From NCBI RefSeq assembly GCF_020379485.1, contig NC_063442.1, positions 16,614,009 to 16,678,008 on the forward strand: 64,000 bases of DNA, in the 5' to 3' direction. The stretch is from Brassica napus (taxonomy: Eukaryota; Streptophyta; Magnoliopsida; Brassicales; Brassicaceae). Below the pieces are notes generated by a model. The model was not told where the DNA came from. It made no database searches and worked only from the letters and a program-made list of their open reading frames with translations. Shown here one piece after another: positions 34,825 to 47,106 of the stretch. The stretch's first letter is position 1; each line of letters begins with the position of its first letter. The position numbers and the translations under genes are program-made.

Positions 34825-35327
34825 TAAGGTGCGGTGGAGCTCGAGGTGGCTTTTTCGGTTTGGTTACCTCGCAAAAAGAAGAAGAAGCAAAGGGTAGTAC
34901 AAGAGAACAAAACTGACTGTTTTAAATCATGTGGTTTAATGCGATGGAAGGAGGAGTAGAAGTTTATTTTATGTGGAGGACCGGGTAAATTGATTTGACG
35001 CATGTAGAAGATTGGGGACGATCTTTGGTCATTTTAGTTTCGTCAGCATCCTGAGAGGATAAGACGAATGGTCACTCACGAATCTAAGTGAGAAGAGAGT
35101 AGATAGGGAGCATGATCTATAGTTACCTTAACTCGGTGTTGAAGCTGAGTGGTTTGACTGTTAAAGGTCAGAGTGATGGAGCTGAAGCTTAATCATCGAA
35201 GAACCGTCAGAGCTGACTGGGTTAGGTGGAGCTCACGGCGGAGATGGTTTCTTCAGAGAGCTAGGGTATCGCGTCATGCAGAAGAAAGAGAAGGATTTCA
35301 AACAAATGAACCGACAAAGGTGGAGAT

Positions 35328-35956
35328 TGTGAGTGTTTATCGTGTTTCATTGGGTCTGGGCTGGAGCTGGGCTGATTCAGTTAAGCACATTAGCTGAAGG
35401 CGTTGTTGACTCGAGCAGAAGCAGACTGGACTTGAGCTGGGCCGTCTTTGGCATCTGAAAAGAAGAGGGAGCCCATGAGCCCATGAGTGATACAATGCAG
35501 TATCGATTAATGAAGATATTTATATCTTCATCTCCCTCGCGAAACAGAGGATGATCATCACATTCTGTTACGCTAACATAATAGAGAGAAAATCAAGAGA
35601 GAGAGTCTTATCTTGCTAAGATCGCAACGGGGACGGCAAATAGCTGATCGTGATTGAGCCACAGGAAAATCTGATTACCGGTGGTGTATTCCAGAGGTAG
35701 ACTATATACGATCTACTTGGTGTGATCCTCGATTGATTGTAATAGAGATACCAAGACTTTTTGTAGTGACTATGATGATCTAGTGAGCAGTTGAGAGCAC
35801 CGATCTCTCTCTCGACAGTAAGAAATGAAGTCCGGGTGAACAAAACCTTGTATTGATTATATTTTTTCGTATTCGTATAATCTGCAAACAAACAAGAGTA
35901 AATCGAGATCAATATCCAACAATTTCATCGAATTGAATTAAGAATAACCACTAACA
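35328..35956 (+). repeat. Copia 3' LTR
   Basis: Begins TGTGAGTGTTTATCG, ends CACTAACA, and is preceded by the purine-rich tract ACAAAGGTGGAGAT. Slightly longer than the 5' LTR; it contains a small CCCATGAG duplication at about 35470-35486 not seen in the 5' LTR. Confidence 0.95.
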
Positions 35957-36619
35957 CAAAGTAACCCTAGTATTATCCTTACTGAATAATTGATCTCATA
36001 GCCTAAAGCAAGTTGTAAAATTCTGCATGGACAAGTGAGACAAGACCCGATTACTTATAGTTGAACCAAAGATTTCTTCTTCCCCATCATCTGTTTCGTT
36101 TACCAAACTGCATCCATAAAACTCGTCATCTTTAAACTACGAGGTACCAAATCGATATCAAAGTCGTATGATTTCACTATGGGACTCATGAGATTTGTTC
36201 AGGTTCATAATAACTTAGGTGGTCCTCTACTCTTTCAATAACAAAATTATATTCTTAACTAAAAACATTCATCAAAGATCATTTCTTCAACATTGTATAC
36301 AATTAGTTTACATAAATTCTCTATGATAGTCATTGTTAGTTTATTTTCACAAGAGAAAAATGACCAACAAAAGTTTACCAAAATGTAAATATATATTTAT
36401 ACTCTAAGATTGACTAATATACACTTAAGATTTAGATTTAAGGGGTGAAGTTTTGAGAGTAGGATTTCAAATTTTAAAAAAATTAAAAATTAAAATTAAA
36501 ATTTTAAAATAAAAAGTGGCTATTATGTTTTTTTAAGTCTATTTTGGTGACAAAAACTTAAAAATGTCTATTTAAGAAAATTACCATTAATTTATTTTAC
36601 TATCAAATTATAAACACAA
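35957..36619. other. AT-rich spacer, no gene seen
   Basis: Between the Copia element and the split MITE. No coding signal. Confidence 0.4.
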
Positions 36620-36733
36620 GGGTCTGACTGGTGACCATTCGGAAAACAAGAGAAACGAATAGAAAAGAAATATACGGGAATAAATATCAGGAATGAAAAG
36701 GAATGGTTGTTCCTTCTCAAATTTAACAATGAA

Positions 36734-37597
36734 CTAGATTTTGACCCGCGTTTAAGAAGCGCGGGTATTTTTTTGGTGACCGTAAACTCAAATATTAAAT
36801 GAATTTATGTTTATTATTAAATATCTAAAATATTTAAAGCTGTTTTATTATTATTATTTTAGTCGGGTACAATGTTTTCATTGAGTTTTCATATCCGAAT
36901 CAGACTTGTGGTCGAACCATAAGATCTAGTAACTCATATATAGTGGAATAGAATATAATAAAATGAATATAGTAAAAGTATCTGAAAATCAAAAAGACCG
37001 TTATTAACCCACTGAAAAAAAAAATAATTTGTTTTTTTTTATAAATTTTTGATATATTAATATATTTTTGACTTGTATAAGAAATTTCTTTTAACAAATA
37101 TTGTTAAGTTTATTTATAAATATATTAATTATTAATCTACCAAAATAGTGAAGCAAGTATTATTTTTTTTCCTTTTTTAATTTTCTATCAAACTATTATC
37201 AATTTTTTTTAAAAAAATATCACTTTGTGACAGATATTTTATTATTAGAAATCCATACAATTTAAATAATGTTCCATTTATATGTATTTATGTATAAAAT
37301 GGTCTTCATAATTTGGGATTTTGTAAAAAAAAAGGTCTAAAGTTAATTTGGTTAATTTTTTTTTCTGTAACAAAATTTAATTGGATTTATAATTTTCTTT
37401 TCTGAATGGATTGTATCAGTTAAATTATCTTTTTAAGTTAAATGTCCAAAACTCAATTAATAATATTTATTTTGCTGATAACAAAGTGAGATTAAATAGG
37501 GATAACATATAATATATAAGGAATATCAAAAAAAAAAAGGTCCAAACAACCTTTACAAGTAGATTTATCACGACTGCTTCCCTTTTAATAGAATAGA
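36734..37597 (-). mobile_element. Non-autonomous Helitron, 864 bp
   Basis: The minus-strand 3' end is CTAG at 36734, preceded inward by the hairpin CCCGCG...CGCGGG. The 5' end on the minus strand is TCTATTCTATTAAAAGGG at 37597. It abuts the next Helitron with no spacer. No coding sequence. Confidence 0.8.
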
Positions 37598-40500
37598 CTA
37601 GATTTTGACCCGCGCTTTCAAAGCGCGGGGTTATTTTTGAAACATTCCAAATTTATTTGATATAAATTTGTATTTTAATTGTATCTACACTTAGATATTA
37701 CAATTGATAAATCATATTCAATGTTTTGAAATCCGACCCGGCCCGCAGTTAAATTGCCAAATTCGGTGGTTCATATGTAATACATTCTAGTTTTCAAAAA
37801 AACAAAAACTGTTATTTAAACATTCTATAAAACCCGTACCAACTGTTAAAACCCGATATCTGGTTATCGGTTGAACTGATAGATGACCCAATATGTAATC
37901 CGGTTTGATTTATTATTATATTTAGAGTATTGTAATATATATTCATGAACGTTCAGATGAATAGTGAATATATTATGAAATTGATATTCCAATTTTAATA
38001 CAATTTTATTCCAACTAAAATTCAATCTTGTTAATGGATTAATATTTGATTGGATGCATACTAAAGTAAAATAGATTTGAGCATCAATAATATGTATACG
38101 TCTATTACAAATTAATGATTTACGTTTGCAAAAAAAAAATTTGTTTATTTTGTTAGTTTACTTTTGTTATTCACATATTATTAGATACTTTTTGATGTTT
38201 TGTCTATGGCTTATTTTAAATTTAAAAGTTAATTTCATTATTCGCATTAGAAATGTATATATTTATTATTTTAATTTTGATATATATTTTTATTATATTT
38301 ATTTCTTAATTTTTATAATTTATATATATAATTATATTTTTAAGCAATTAAAATATTGACTCTTACTCTCTAGCTTCGATTTATGTTAATTTTAATGTTT
38401 TATGATATATTTGTGTTAATATATTTGTTCAATTGGTTTATATTTGATATATATATTACATGTGTGTTTGAGTAACCCGTAAAAAATATATTCATTAAAC
38501 TATCAATAGTAATATGTTTCATCATATAATTACTATTAATATTTATTTTATAATATATATTTATGTATATTTTAATACTCTAACTATAAGAATTATATTT
38601 TTATGTATTTGGTGAGGGTTTTGAACAATTTGTTTTTTTTTTTTGCATTTGGATTAATATATAGTTGTATATATATGAATGAATAGATATATTATATATA
38701 TAATTATTTATTACATTAATAACTAAAATATAATTGATTAGTTATTTGAATTTCAAATTAATATAAATTAAATTCATTAGTTTAAAAAATAATAGATTAG
38801 TTAGTTAGTTCCTTAATTTTAGGTATGGTGTATATCTCTATAATATTATTTGAGAAGTCAGTTTCCTATGTGTCGCTCTCACGTTAACTCTCACGATGGT
38901 TGATTACACTGATACCCTTAATGAATTAATTTATATTTAAAATACTATTATTTATTTATTTTATTTAGTTTCCTTTTAAAAAATTTCCAAAAAATTACAC
39001 ATATAATAAAAAAGGAATTTTTTATAAAGTTAAAAAAAACGAAAATATATGTATATATAATATGATTTCATAAAAAAGGAAAGTTCACAATGTAGTAATA
39101 TTACATTTAAAAACTATTTTTAAATAACATAAAATATAATTTTGAAGTAATAAAATATTTTTTGTATATCTATATTTTCTTAGATGAAAATTATAAATTT
39201 CTATATAATGTAATTTCATCAAAAACAATTTACACAGATAATCTTGATATTAGAAAAAAAGAAATATTATTTCTTTTAAAACATAATTTTAAACAATGCA
39301 AAAACAATTCAAAATAATAAAAATAATTTTATATATTTATATATTTTCTTAGATGATTACATAAAATAATTAAGTTACATAAACTGATATATGTTTAATT
39401 GTCTAAAAATCGTTTATAATTAGTAACATTCAAATGTTTTATTTATTTTATATATATTTAGTTGACTATAATATCTTTCAATTACAGCAAAAAATATCGA
39501 TAAATTATATTTTAATTATATAATATTATTTTTAAATACAATCACATTTTTACTGCTTATTTTTAAGAGATATTCAAAAAACTAAAAATAATTTTCAAAA
39601 TAAACATCGTTTGATCAAATAGTTACAAAATAGTTTAATGAGGTAAATATATTATATTTTATCATTATTAAAGTTATTTTTTCTTAATATTAATTTTTTT
39701 TTTAATTTTATGTTTTTATGTTTGTAACTTAATAGAACCATAATCATAATACCAAAGCAAATCTGAATTCTTATTTTTCAATATTATTTAAAATAAATTT
39801 TAGTCTCCATTCAATAAAGCAAAGACATAAAGTTATGTAGAATTTATAAACTATTTTAATTATTGTATATATTGATATGTGCTAATGAGCTTTCAAAAAT
39901 GTATCAGCTACTTACGCATGTAACTTCCTATTGATCATCGCTTTATTTTCTAATATATATTTTACAAACATCAACATATAATTTGATAAATATTATGGAA
40001 ATACATGAACATTTGACTTAATTATAATAAAAAAAATTATACTTCATTTTGAATTTGAAAGAATATATGTAACTCAATATACTCACAACATGAGTGATTC
40101 GATTAATGCAACTTATATCTAAAATCATAGATTTAACTACAATAAGAATATATAATTTTATAAGAATAGTAATTTATTTTATAAATATAAATCATAAGAC
40201 AACTAAAAGCATATTAAAATGAAAATAGAATATTAACCAACTGCTACAATTTAGTTATTTTGAAAATTTTATATATATGCGTTATATTAATTTATGTAAT
40301 TTGGAATCAGACACTTTAGTTTATTTTTTTTTATTTCATTCTAAGCACAATATATCTTAAGTTATACATAATCTTCATAAAATATATTCACATATCTAAG
40401 ACAGCAACCACCTAAATGCAAATAAGAAATTAACCAAAATTTTAATATATGGAATAAAAATATTACACTTGAATTTCTAGATGCAATCCAATTTACCCAA

Positions 40501-40829
40501 ATGATAACTAAATCGAATGAAAAAAAAAACAAAATCGATTAGATATAACATATATAAAATCATATGTATAATTAAAGTAACATAATATTATTAATATAAA
40601 TGATGCATATAAAGTATAAATAATTTAAAATTAAAAGTAAGTAGCAATCAATTATTATAATATATTTACTTTAAAAATATTTATACCCGTGCATGAGCAC
40701 GGGAAAATCACCTAGTTTAACAATTAAATTAGATATGAATAGAAATAATAGGAAATATAATTGAATATAATGGTCCAACCTAGACTATTTGTAAGTAGAT
40801 AAAAATTGCTTCTGTTTTAATAGTATTGA
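37598..40829 (-). mobile_element. Non-autonomous Helitron, interrupted by another Helitron
   Basis: The minus-strand 3' end is CTAG at 37598 with the hairpin CCCGCGCTTT-C-AAAGCGCGGG. The 5' end, TCAATACTATTAAAACAG on the minus strand, is at 40829, followed by T. The plus-strand element 38835-40715 sits inside, so its own sequence is about 1.35 kb. Only low-complexity AT-rich frames. Confidence 0.75.
38835..40715 (+). mobile_element. Non-autonomous Helitron, 1.88 kb, nested
   Basis: Starts TCTCTATAATATTATTTGAG after an A. Ends with the hairpin CCCGTGC-AT-GAGCACGGG and then AAAATCACCTAG before a T. Very AT-rich and without a gene. Confidence 0.8.
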
Positions 40830-40885
40830 TAATTTTGTTTTTTAATTCTCTACAAAAAAAAATAAGAGGGAATGAAAGGGAATTA

Positions 40886-42656
40886 TCTATCTTATTAAAA
40901 CTGAAGTACAAAATGAGATTGTTTGGAAACATGTATATGAGTTTAAAAAATAAGAGTGTTTGGTAACATGGATTGTAGTCTTTTAAAAAAATATTACTTT
41001 TGTTTGGAAATAAAAATAGTAGTATTTAGCAAAAAAAGTAATGGGCTTATGTTATTAAGAAAAATTGAAAGTCCATCATATTATAAGAAATTATCTATTT
41101 GGGTCAGTTTTAAAATGAGTCAAATCATTTAAACTTTTTTTTTCAAAACTAACCATAAAACAAAATTTAAACTTTATACACATATTTCAAATCAAAATAA
41201 TAATTCAAAATTGATTTACATCATAAATTAATTGAAAAATATACATATATTCAAAAATGAATTTTTACTAAACTCTTTTTCAATAACCATTACTTTTGTT
41301 TGAAAACAAGGATAGTATTATTAAGCAAAAAAGTAATGAGCTTATGTTATTAAGAAAAATTGAAAGTCCATCATATTATAAGAAACTATCTATTTGAGCC
41401 AGTTTTAAAATGAGTCAATCTAATTGCCTAAAACTTTTTTTTCTAAACTAACCATAAAACAAAATTTAAACTTTATATACATATTTCAAATCAAAATAAT
41501 AATTCAAAATTGATTTATATCATAAATTGATTGAAAAATATACATATATTCAAAAATGGATTTTTACTAAACTATTTTTCAATAACCATTATAAAAAATG
41601 TTGTCAACATATATATAAGAAAAATACAATACGAAGCCCAATTTGAAATACCAACTCAAATTATGATTTTTATATTTCATATTAAGTTTTAAAAATATAA
41701 TATATGTAATTATTTATATGATGGTACATATAAAATATGATTAATTATATGATGACAATATACGATACATAATAATGACTAGGGATGGACTTTCGGTTAC
41801 CCATACGAGTTTGGTTCTGATCGATTTGCATTTCAGATTTCCGGGGTCAAAGATTTCAGCCCTATTAGGATGTTTCTAAATTTTGGTTTGAGTGTGATTC
41901 AGACCTTTGCGGGTTTGGTTCGAGTTTGGATCCATTTAAATTATTTTTAAAGTTTTAAATCATTATATATTTTAAATTTCTCAAAATCTATAAATAAAAT
42001 AATATATTTCCTATAAATTTAAATAACATATGTCAGAATACCTAAGCTTAACATATCAATTGGCATTTAAAATTTTTGGATACAAAATCAATAAATATTT
42101 TAAGTATTTTTGGTGATTTGAGTATACCTTAACTATTTCAGATATTTACTTTTGACTATCTATATATATTTTCAAGTATTTAAACCAATTTAAAAGTATA
42201 ATTCTTGATGTTATATATATGTTAAATCTAAATATAATTAAATATATAAGTATCTGAATACTTCGGTTCGGATCAGATTTGGATCTCTAAATAACAAAAC
42301 TTTGAATAATTTGAATATTTAATCAATTTATGTTCGGGTTTGGTACTATATTTTCGGATCGGTATCGGGTCTGTTCCTCGGATTCATTTTGCCAAACCCT
42401 AATAATTACATGAAAAACAAATATTAACATATTTTTCAAAATATACATCCGCGCAGGCGCGCAGATTAAATATTAACATATTTTTCAAAATATTTTGCTA
42501 TCAATTTTGGTTCGGGTTTGGTATTACATTTTCAGATCAAGATCGGTTTCATTCTTCAGATTTTGATTTTTTTCAAGCACAAATATTAACATAAAAAACA
42601 AGTAGCAAAATATTTTTGAAAAATACACCCGCGCGGGTGCGCGGATTAAAATCTAG
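40886..42656 (+). mobile_element. Non-autonomous Helitron, 1.77 kb, with an internal tandem repeat
   Basis: Starts TCTATCTTATTAAAACTG after an A, and ends with CCCGCGCGGGTGCGCGGATT...CTAG before a T. Two decayed terminus-like hairpins (42446-42466 and 42628-42645) suggest an older end duplicated inside. A roughly 300-bp direct repeat lies at 40996-41590. The 41790-42400 part is rich in CGGGTTTGG/CGGATC motifs. Confidence 0.75.
40996..41590. repeat. Direct tandem repeat, two units of about 297 bp
   Basis: TACTTTTGTTTG ... AAGTAATGxGCTTATGTTATT ... CAATAACCATTA occurs twice in a row, with about 90% or better visible agreement by eye. Confidence 0.8.
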
Positions 42657-43163
42657 TGGATTTTAATAGTCTTTCAGTTAGGATATATCATGTGCAAAAA
42701 GACATTTGTATCATCCAACAAATCTAAACAAATGTATATAATCAAAGAAAATGATATACAAAACCAAGATCAACCAGTACAAACTATGAGGAATAAACAA
42801 ACATTTAAACAAGAAAGGTGATAAGTCTGATTTAAAGTCTTTCTACCATTTTCTTTGACTTATGTATTGATTTACACAAACAAATAAACAAGAATGTGGC
42901 AGATGATAAATGTTTTATTAGTTTGTTAACACTAATGTAATAGTTATTTTGCAGAGAATAATGGACTTAATTTCCTATATATAACGTCTCTTTTCATAAT
43001 ACCAAGCTTTGGTTTGGTCGGCATGATCACTATACTTTTTTTTTGGATCATTATACTTTTTTTTTGGATCATTATACTTTTAATATGATAGATTGTCTTC
43101 ATTCTCCAAGCCATGTGTCTAATGTCTTTGAGTTAGACATTGTTAGAACCAGAGAGAAGACCA
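42657..43163. other. Spacer between two Helitrons, not part of the split MITE
   Basis: 507 bp that does not belong to the MITE on either side. It may be captured or filler DNA within a larger Helitron spanning 40886-43747. It includes a 21-bp triplicate at 43025-43087 (GATCATTATACTTTTTTTTTG units). No gene recognised. Confidence 0.45.
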
Positions 43164-43747
43164 TTTATACTATTAAAGCAGGATCCTATTTTAAAAATTA
43201 CCTTAGCCTGCCCTTTCTTTACTAACATTGCATGTTTCATTAAGGGCAATCAAGTAATTTTAATAACACATCTATATTGGGTATTTTTTTTTATCCAGCC
43301 CACATCAGATCTCTCTTGGGCCATTTGGGCCGATTAAGAAATCAGATCCAATTCTCACATTTTTTTTCCTTTGGGCCATTGAGTCCAAATTCAAATAATT
43401 TTTTTTCAACTATACTTAATTTTTTTTCTTAATATAATTTAAACATTCATAAAAAAATTGAATTTTTTATTGAAAAGTATAAATCTTTATTAAAAGTATA
43501 TAATTTTTTTATTAAAATAATAACCACATAATAAAATTAATTTATCAGAGTTATACCAATTTAATTCATTAAAGAAATAAAGTTTAATTTTTTAAACATA
43601 AATAGTCATTTAAAATAAAATATGATAAATAAAGATAAAAAGTGTAAGTCTTTTATAAAATAAAACACAAATATATGAAAATATGACATTTCAATTGGAA
43701 AAAAAAAAAAATAAACCCGCGCTTTGAAAGCGCGGGTCAAAATCTAG
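43164..43747 (+). mobile_element. Non-autonomous Helitron, 584-bp monomer
   Basis: Starts TTTATACTATTAAAGCAGG after an A (TT where TC is expected). Ends CCCGCGCTTTGAAAGCGCGGG plus TCAAAATCTAG before a T. Same family as the dimer at 18808-19995 (shared CCTTAGCCTGCCC, TTGGGCCATTTG and TTTGGGCCATTGAGTC). Confidence 0.85.
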
Positions 43748-43831
43748 TTATTCCTTGTGGAAGGTGATTTTTTATAAAAATGTTAGAGAATGCATTTATT
43801 CTTTATCATTCTTTGGTCAGCGTTCATATCC

Positions 43832-46480
43832 AAAATGGCTAAACCGATGCATGAAAACTAATGGCCGCGATTTTGTTTTTATATGACAGACGCATCGCAG
43901 CCTTCAAATAGTTATCAGCAATAAATAAGCTGATCCTAGTCATTCGTAATATGGTCGTTGACACCAAACAAATAAAACATACACGTACCTATTGATAAAA
44001 AAAAGAGGGACTGAAATGTTCAACAAGCAAATGACATCGAGCTGAGTTGGTTAAAACGACATACGACAAATATTATTAGCACTAATCATTTGTTCTGTAA
44101 TATTCAATTTTATGTCGCTGTAGGTATACGGGCAATCCAACTTTGGATGACGTTTTGTTTTGATTAAGTTATTAATTAGGTTTACTTTTTACTTTGGATG
44201 ATGACGTTTAGTTGAAAACCAGTCCTAAACCAGCTGAGTACTTGACCGACACGCAGTGCTGGTCCGCAGTTCTGTGGCGCCTAAAATCTGTTTTAGGAAG
44301 ATTATACCCCCAAACAATTTTTTAAAAATTTAGTTTTCTAAACTGAACAAAAATCTGAAACTTTTTTGTTAATGCTGAAATTTCATCAAGAACCCTAATA
44401 GATTGATCTACCATACTGATAAAATGATGACTAAAACGTTTATATGCATTTAACATGAGGTTACTTGAGAATACCAGTTTCAGATTATACCACTTTGTCT
44501 TGTAGCTACTACTTAGTTGATTTATTTTTTTGTTGCCAGCAACACTTTTACAAAATCATGAGTAATTAGAATAACTTTATTTTACTTTAATTGAAAACAG
44601 AGAAATGCATAAACTGGTAAATACAACCTAAGATAACGATCCCTTTGAATTTAGTTTAGTTTGTAAATTTTATTGAATCCTTCAGTTGTAAGTAGGAGAG
44701 AGTGGGAGATGAGTATTAACAAGATGTTTCATGTTTGTTCTTAGTTTTAGAAATACAGACAAAAAATTTTACTTTTTTGTAACCATGAAGAATGAAAGAG
44801 GAGGAAAGATGAAAATTTTTGGTAAATCAAATGGCATCGATTTGGAAAAGAAAATTAGTTGATTTGTTCTACTTTAGATTAAAACTATTTAATATACAAT
44901 ATATAAAAACAGAATCTAGATTAGTAAAAAGGAATCAAAATCGATCAGATTCATTTAATTATTATCAAAAAGAAAGGAAAACAAAGAAATAAAAACATAG
45001 GTTTCGAATCCGGACTCATGAGACAAAATAAAAGAACACAAGCCACTGAACCTAAGAGAACCTTTAGAGTTTGGCATCCTTAGACCATCTTTAACCCAGG
45101 TTATAAGTGGGTTTCTTAACCTTGGGGTCCCACAAAAACAACAAAAATCGATAACAGAAGTGATGAATTAAGGATCGGTAATGGGCTGTTTTCTGCACTG
45201 TTTGCGGGCTCCACCAACACGTGGCGGCCCGCAATTGGATTGAATTATAATTTTTTTTTTTTTTTAGAAAAAAAGTCAAAAACTAAGAAACTTTAAAACG
45301 CATTTAGCGTTAAAGATGCTCTTAGAAAATACATATTTTTGGCGCCTAAAGCTCTGGCTTTACGGGCTTTAGGCAAGGCCCGGGTATGCTGACACGGAGT
45401 GGTGGACGCAAAGACACCGGAGAAAAGAGGAGATCCCATCACATCGTAAGACGACACTGCCAATACAGATCAGTGAACTCGAACCTAGCTACCCCTAACA
45501 GCCCGTAGCCCACCACCACATGGCAAGACAGTGGTCGATTTAGCACCCCCACCGGAGGAGAGATGGTTTCGTCTCTGTAATTGAGCAAGATGCAGTATCT
45601 CGGAAGCGGCTGCTACTCGAAAAACTAAGAATGAAATTTTATGTAGAATTGGCAAATAAGAACAGTGTGATATACATGTAGGTATTATTAAATACTATAT
45701 ATTTTTCAAAAATATATACTTTTTCCGTTCCGTTAAGATATATGTTTTAGAAAAAAAATGGTTTTATAAGAATAGATTTTTTGTGTTTTCTATGAACAAG
45801 TTGTGAACTTCGAAAAAAATACTTTACTTTATTGAATTACTATTATTAAAATTTATTAAAAATAAAAATTGCATAAAACGATGCATTTATTATTGTTGTT
45901 TTTTTGGTAAAAAATAACTAGTTTTGATATTTGTTTTTAATATATGTGAAAATACCAAAAAATTATATTTGTAGAATGGAGGGAATAGTACTTAAAAAAA
46001 ATCCAGTTTATACTGCGAAACTGAATCCATAATTTTAAATAGTTTTGAAACAAACCTTAATGACATACTCCTTGAAAACTAGACCGATCTGAAAATTCCA
46101 TCGCAACTAATTTCTTAATAACAACATTTTAGCAAAAAAAAGTCATCTTAAAACATGGCGGCAAATGAGAAGTTTGGTTCTTCGAACTTGAGACAAAAAC
46201 TACAACTAAGCATTGAAGTTTTGGGCAATATTAAAAAAAAAAACCTTTTGGGCAATAGTCATGAATAAAGATGGATGAGAATTCCAACACGTAACAATTT
46301 TAGTACCTATCAACTTAAGGTGAAAAGTTCATGCAATTATTTGAAGAAAACACTTTAAAAATAAAAAGTATTATGTGCTTCACCAATTTGGCAAATTGTG
46401 TAATTCAGAAGTGTTTCACTAATGCTTTATCTATTTCTCCTTTGCATAGTGCTTTTTCCGTCACTTACAACAACTATATA
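43832..46480. other. AT-rich intergenic region with scattered repeats
   Basis: No gene. It contains a Tourist-like MITE (45083-45321), possible diverged inverted ends near 44261 and 45390 (both with GGCGCC-TAAA), a GC-richer patch at about 45385-45625 with stops in the frames I read, and a micro-insertion scar at 46219-46257. Confidence 0.45.
45083..45321. mobile_element. Tourist-like MITE, 239 bp
   Basis: Flanked by TTA on both sides (45080-45082 and 45322-45324). The ends are GACCATCTTTAACCC and, inverted, GAGCATCTTTAACGC. The size and TTA duplication fit PIF/Harbinger-derived MITEs. No coding capacity. Confidence 0.75.
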
Positions 46481-47106
46481 TCAAACAATAATAAAAGGGG
46501 AATAAGCTCAAAGGAGAAGCTGTCCACGTCGGATTAATAATTCAGACCAATCATAGAGTTGTATTGTGCCATGTCATCTATTCCTCACACGTCAAAAATA
46601 AATCTGATTACATCGACTTCATCTTCCTCCTTTTCCTCGAAGAAACCCAGCCGTTTCACCTCTTCTCCTCTGTAACGTTAAAATTGTGACTCATAAAGCT
46701 TTATCATTTAGTTTAATCACTATATAATCTACCTCTTCACATCCTATTTTGCTGAGGAGAAGAAGAACTACGACGTAGAATCTATATTTCCCCGGTCATA
46801 CCAATGTCATCAACTCTGGATCTAGGTGGCTCTCATCTCTCCCCCTCTAAATTTGTCTTACAATATATATGAAAGCTCTATGTGTATTTGGATATTGGTT
46901 TTTTTGGTCAAAACCAAATTAAGTTGTAGTTTGAAGATTGATTGGATCTGATATTTGATTTTTTTTGGGTGTTTCTATTTATTTTGAATCCACTGATGAT
47001 TGAACCTGCCGAGTTGATTTTTGGGTTTGTATTTCCAGCGCTAAATCTCTGTGGTCGACCAAACACTGATCATCAATTTTGTATTTTTTTTTTTTACAAT
47101 GTCAAG

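Larger units (their letters stand above)
30067..35956 (+). mobile_element. Ty1/Copia LTR retrotransposon, complete in structure but decayed
   Basis: A 5.9-kb element with two LTRs (30067-30689 and 35328-35956), a tRNA-iMet primer-binding site and a purine-rich tract (about 35315-35327) just before the 3' LTR. Domain order gag, protease, integrase, reverse transcriptase, RNase H marks it as Copia. The flanks are AAAAG and CAAAG, a 5-bp target duplication with one change. The LTRs differ by many substitutions and small indels, so the insertion is not recent. All coding parts are interrupted. Confidence 0.95.
36620..43831 (-). mobile_element. One MITE split into three pieces by later insertions
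   Basis: The pieces 36620-36733, 40830-40885 and 43748-43831 (254 bp in total) line up in order with the reverse complement of the MITE at 25488-25744. The first ends ...TTTAACAATGA; the second continues TAATTTTGTTTTTTAATTC to GAAAGGGAATTA; the third resumes TTATTCCTTGTGG to the end. The breaks coincide with Helitron ends. The left terminus GGGTCTGACTGGTGACC and the right terminus, inverted, GGATATGAACGCTGACC are the family's inverted repeats. Confidence 0.85.

Noticed and set aside
38126..38359. 77-codon Tyr/Ile/Phe-rich frame that looks like a membrane peptide
   Set aside because: Direct product of AT-rich sequence inside a Helitron; no start context, homologue or promoter.
36734..42656. 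Search for a Rep/helicase gene in the Helitrons
   Set aside because: No frame with Rep (HxH, YxxxY) or helicase motifs could be read, so all Helitrons here are called non-autonomous.
45385..45625. GC-richer patch as a possible gene fragment
   Set aside because: Stops occur in the frames I read on the minus strand and no family was recognised, so it is described only within the intergenic entry.
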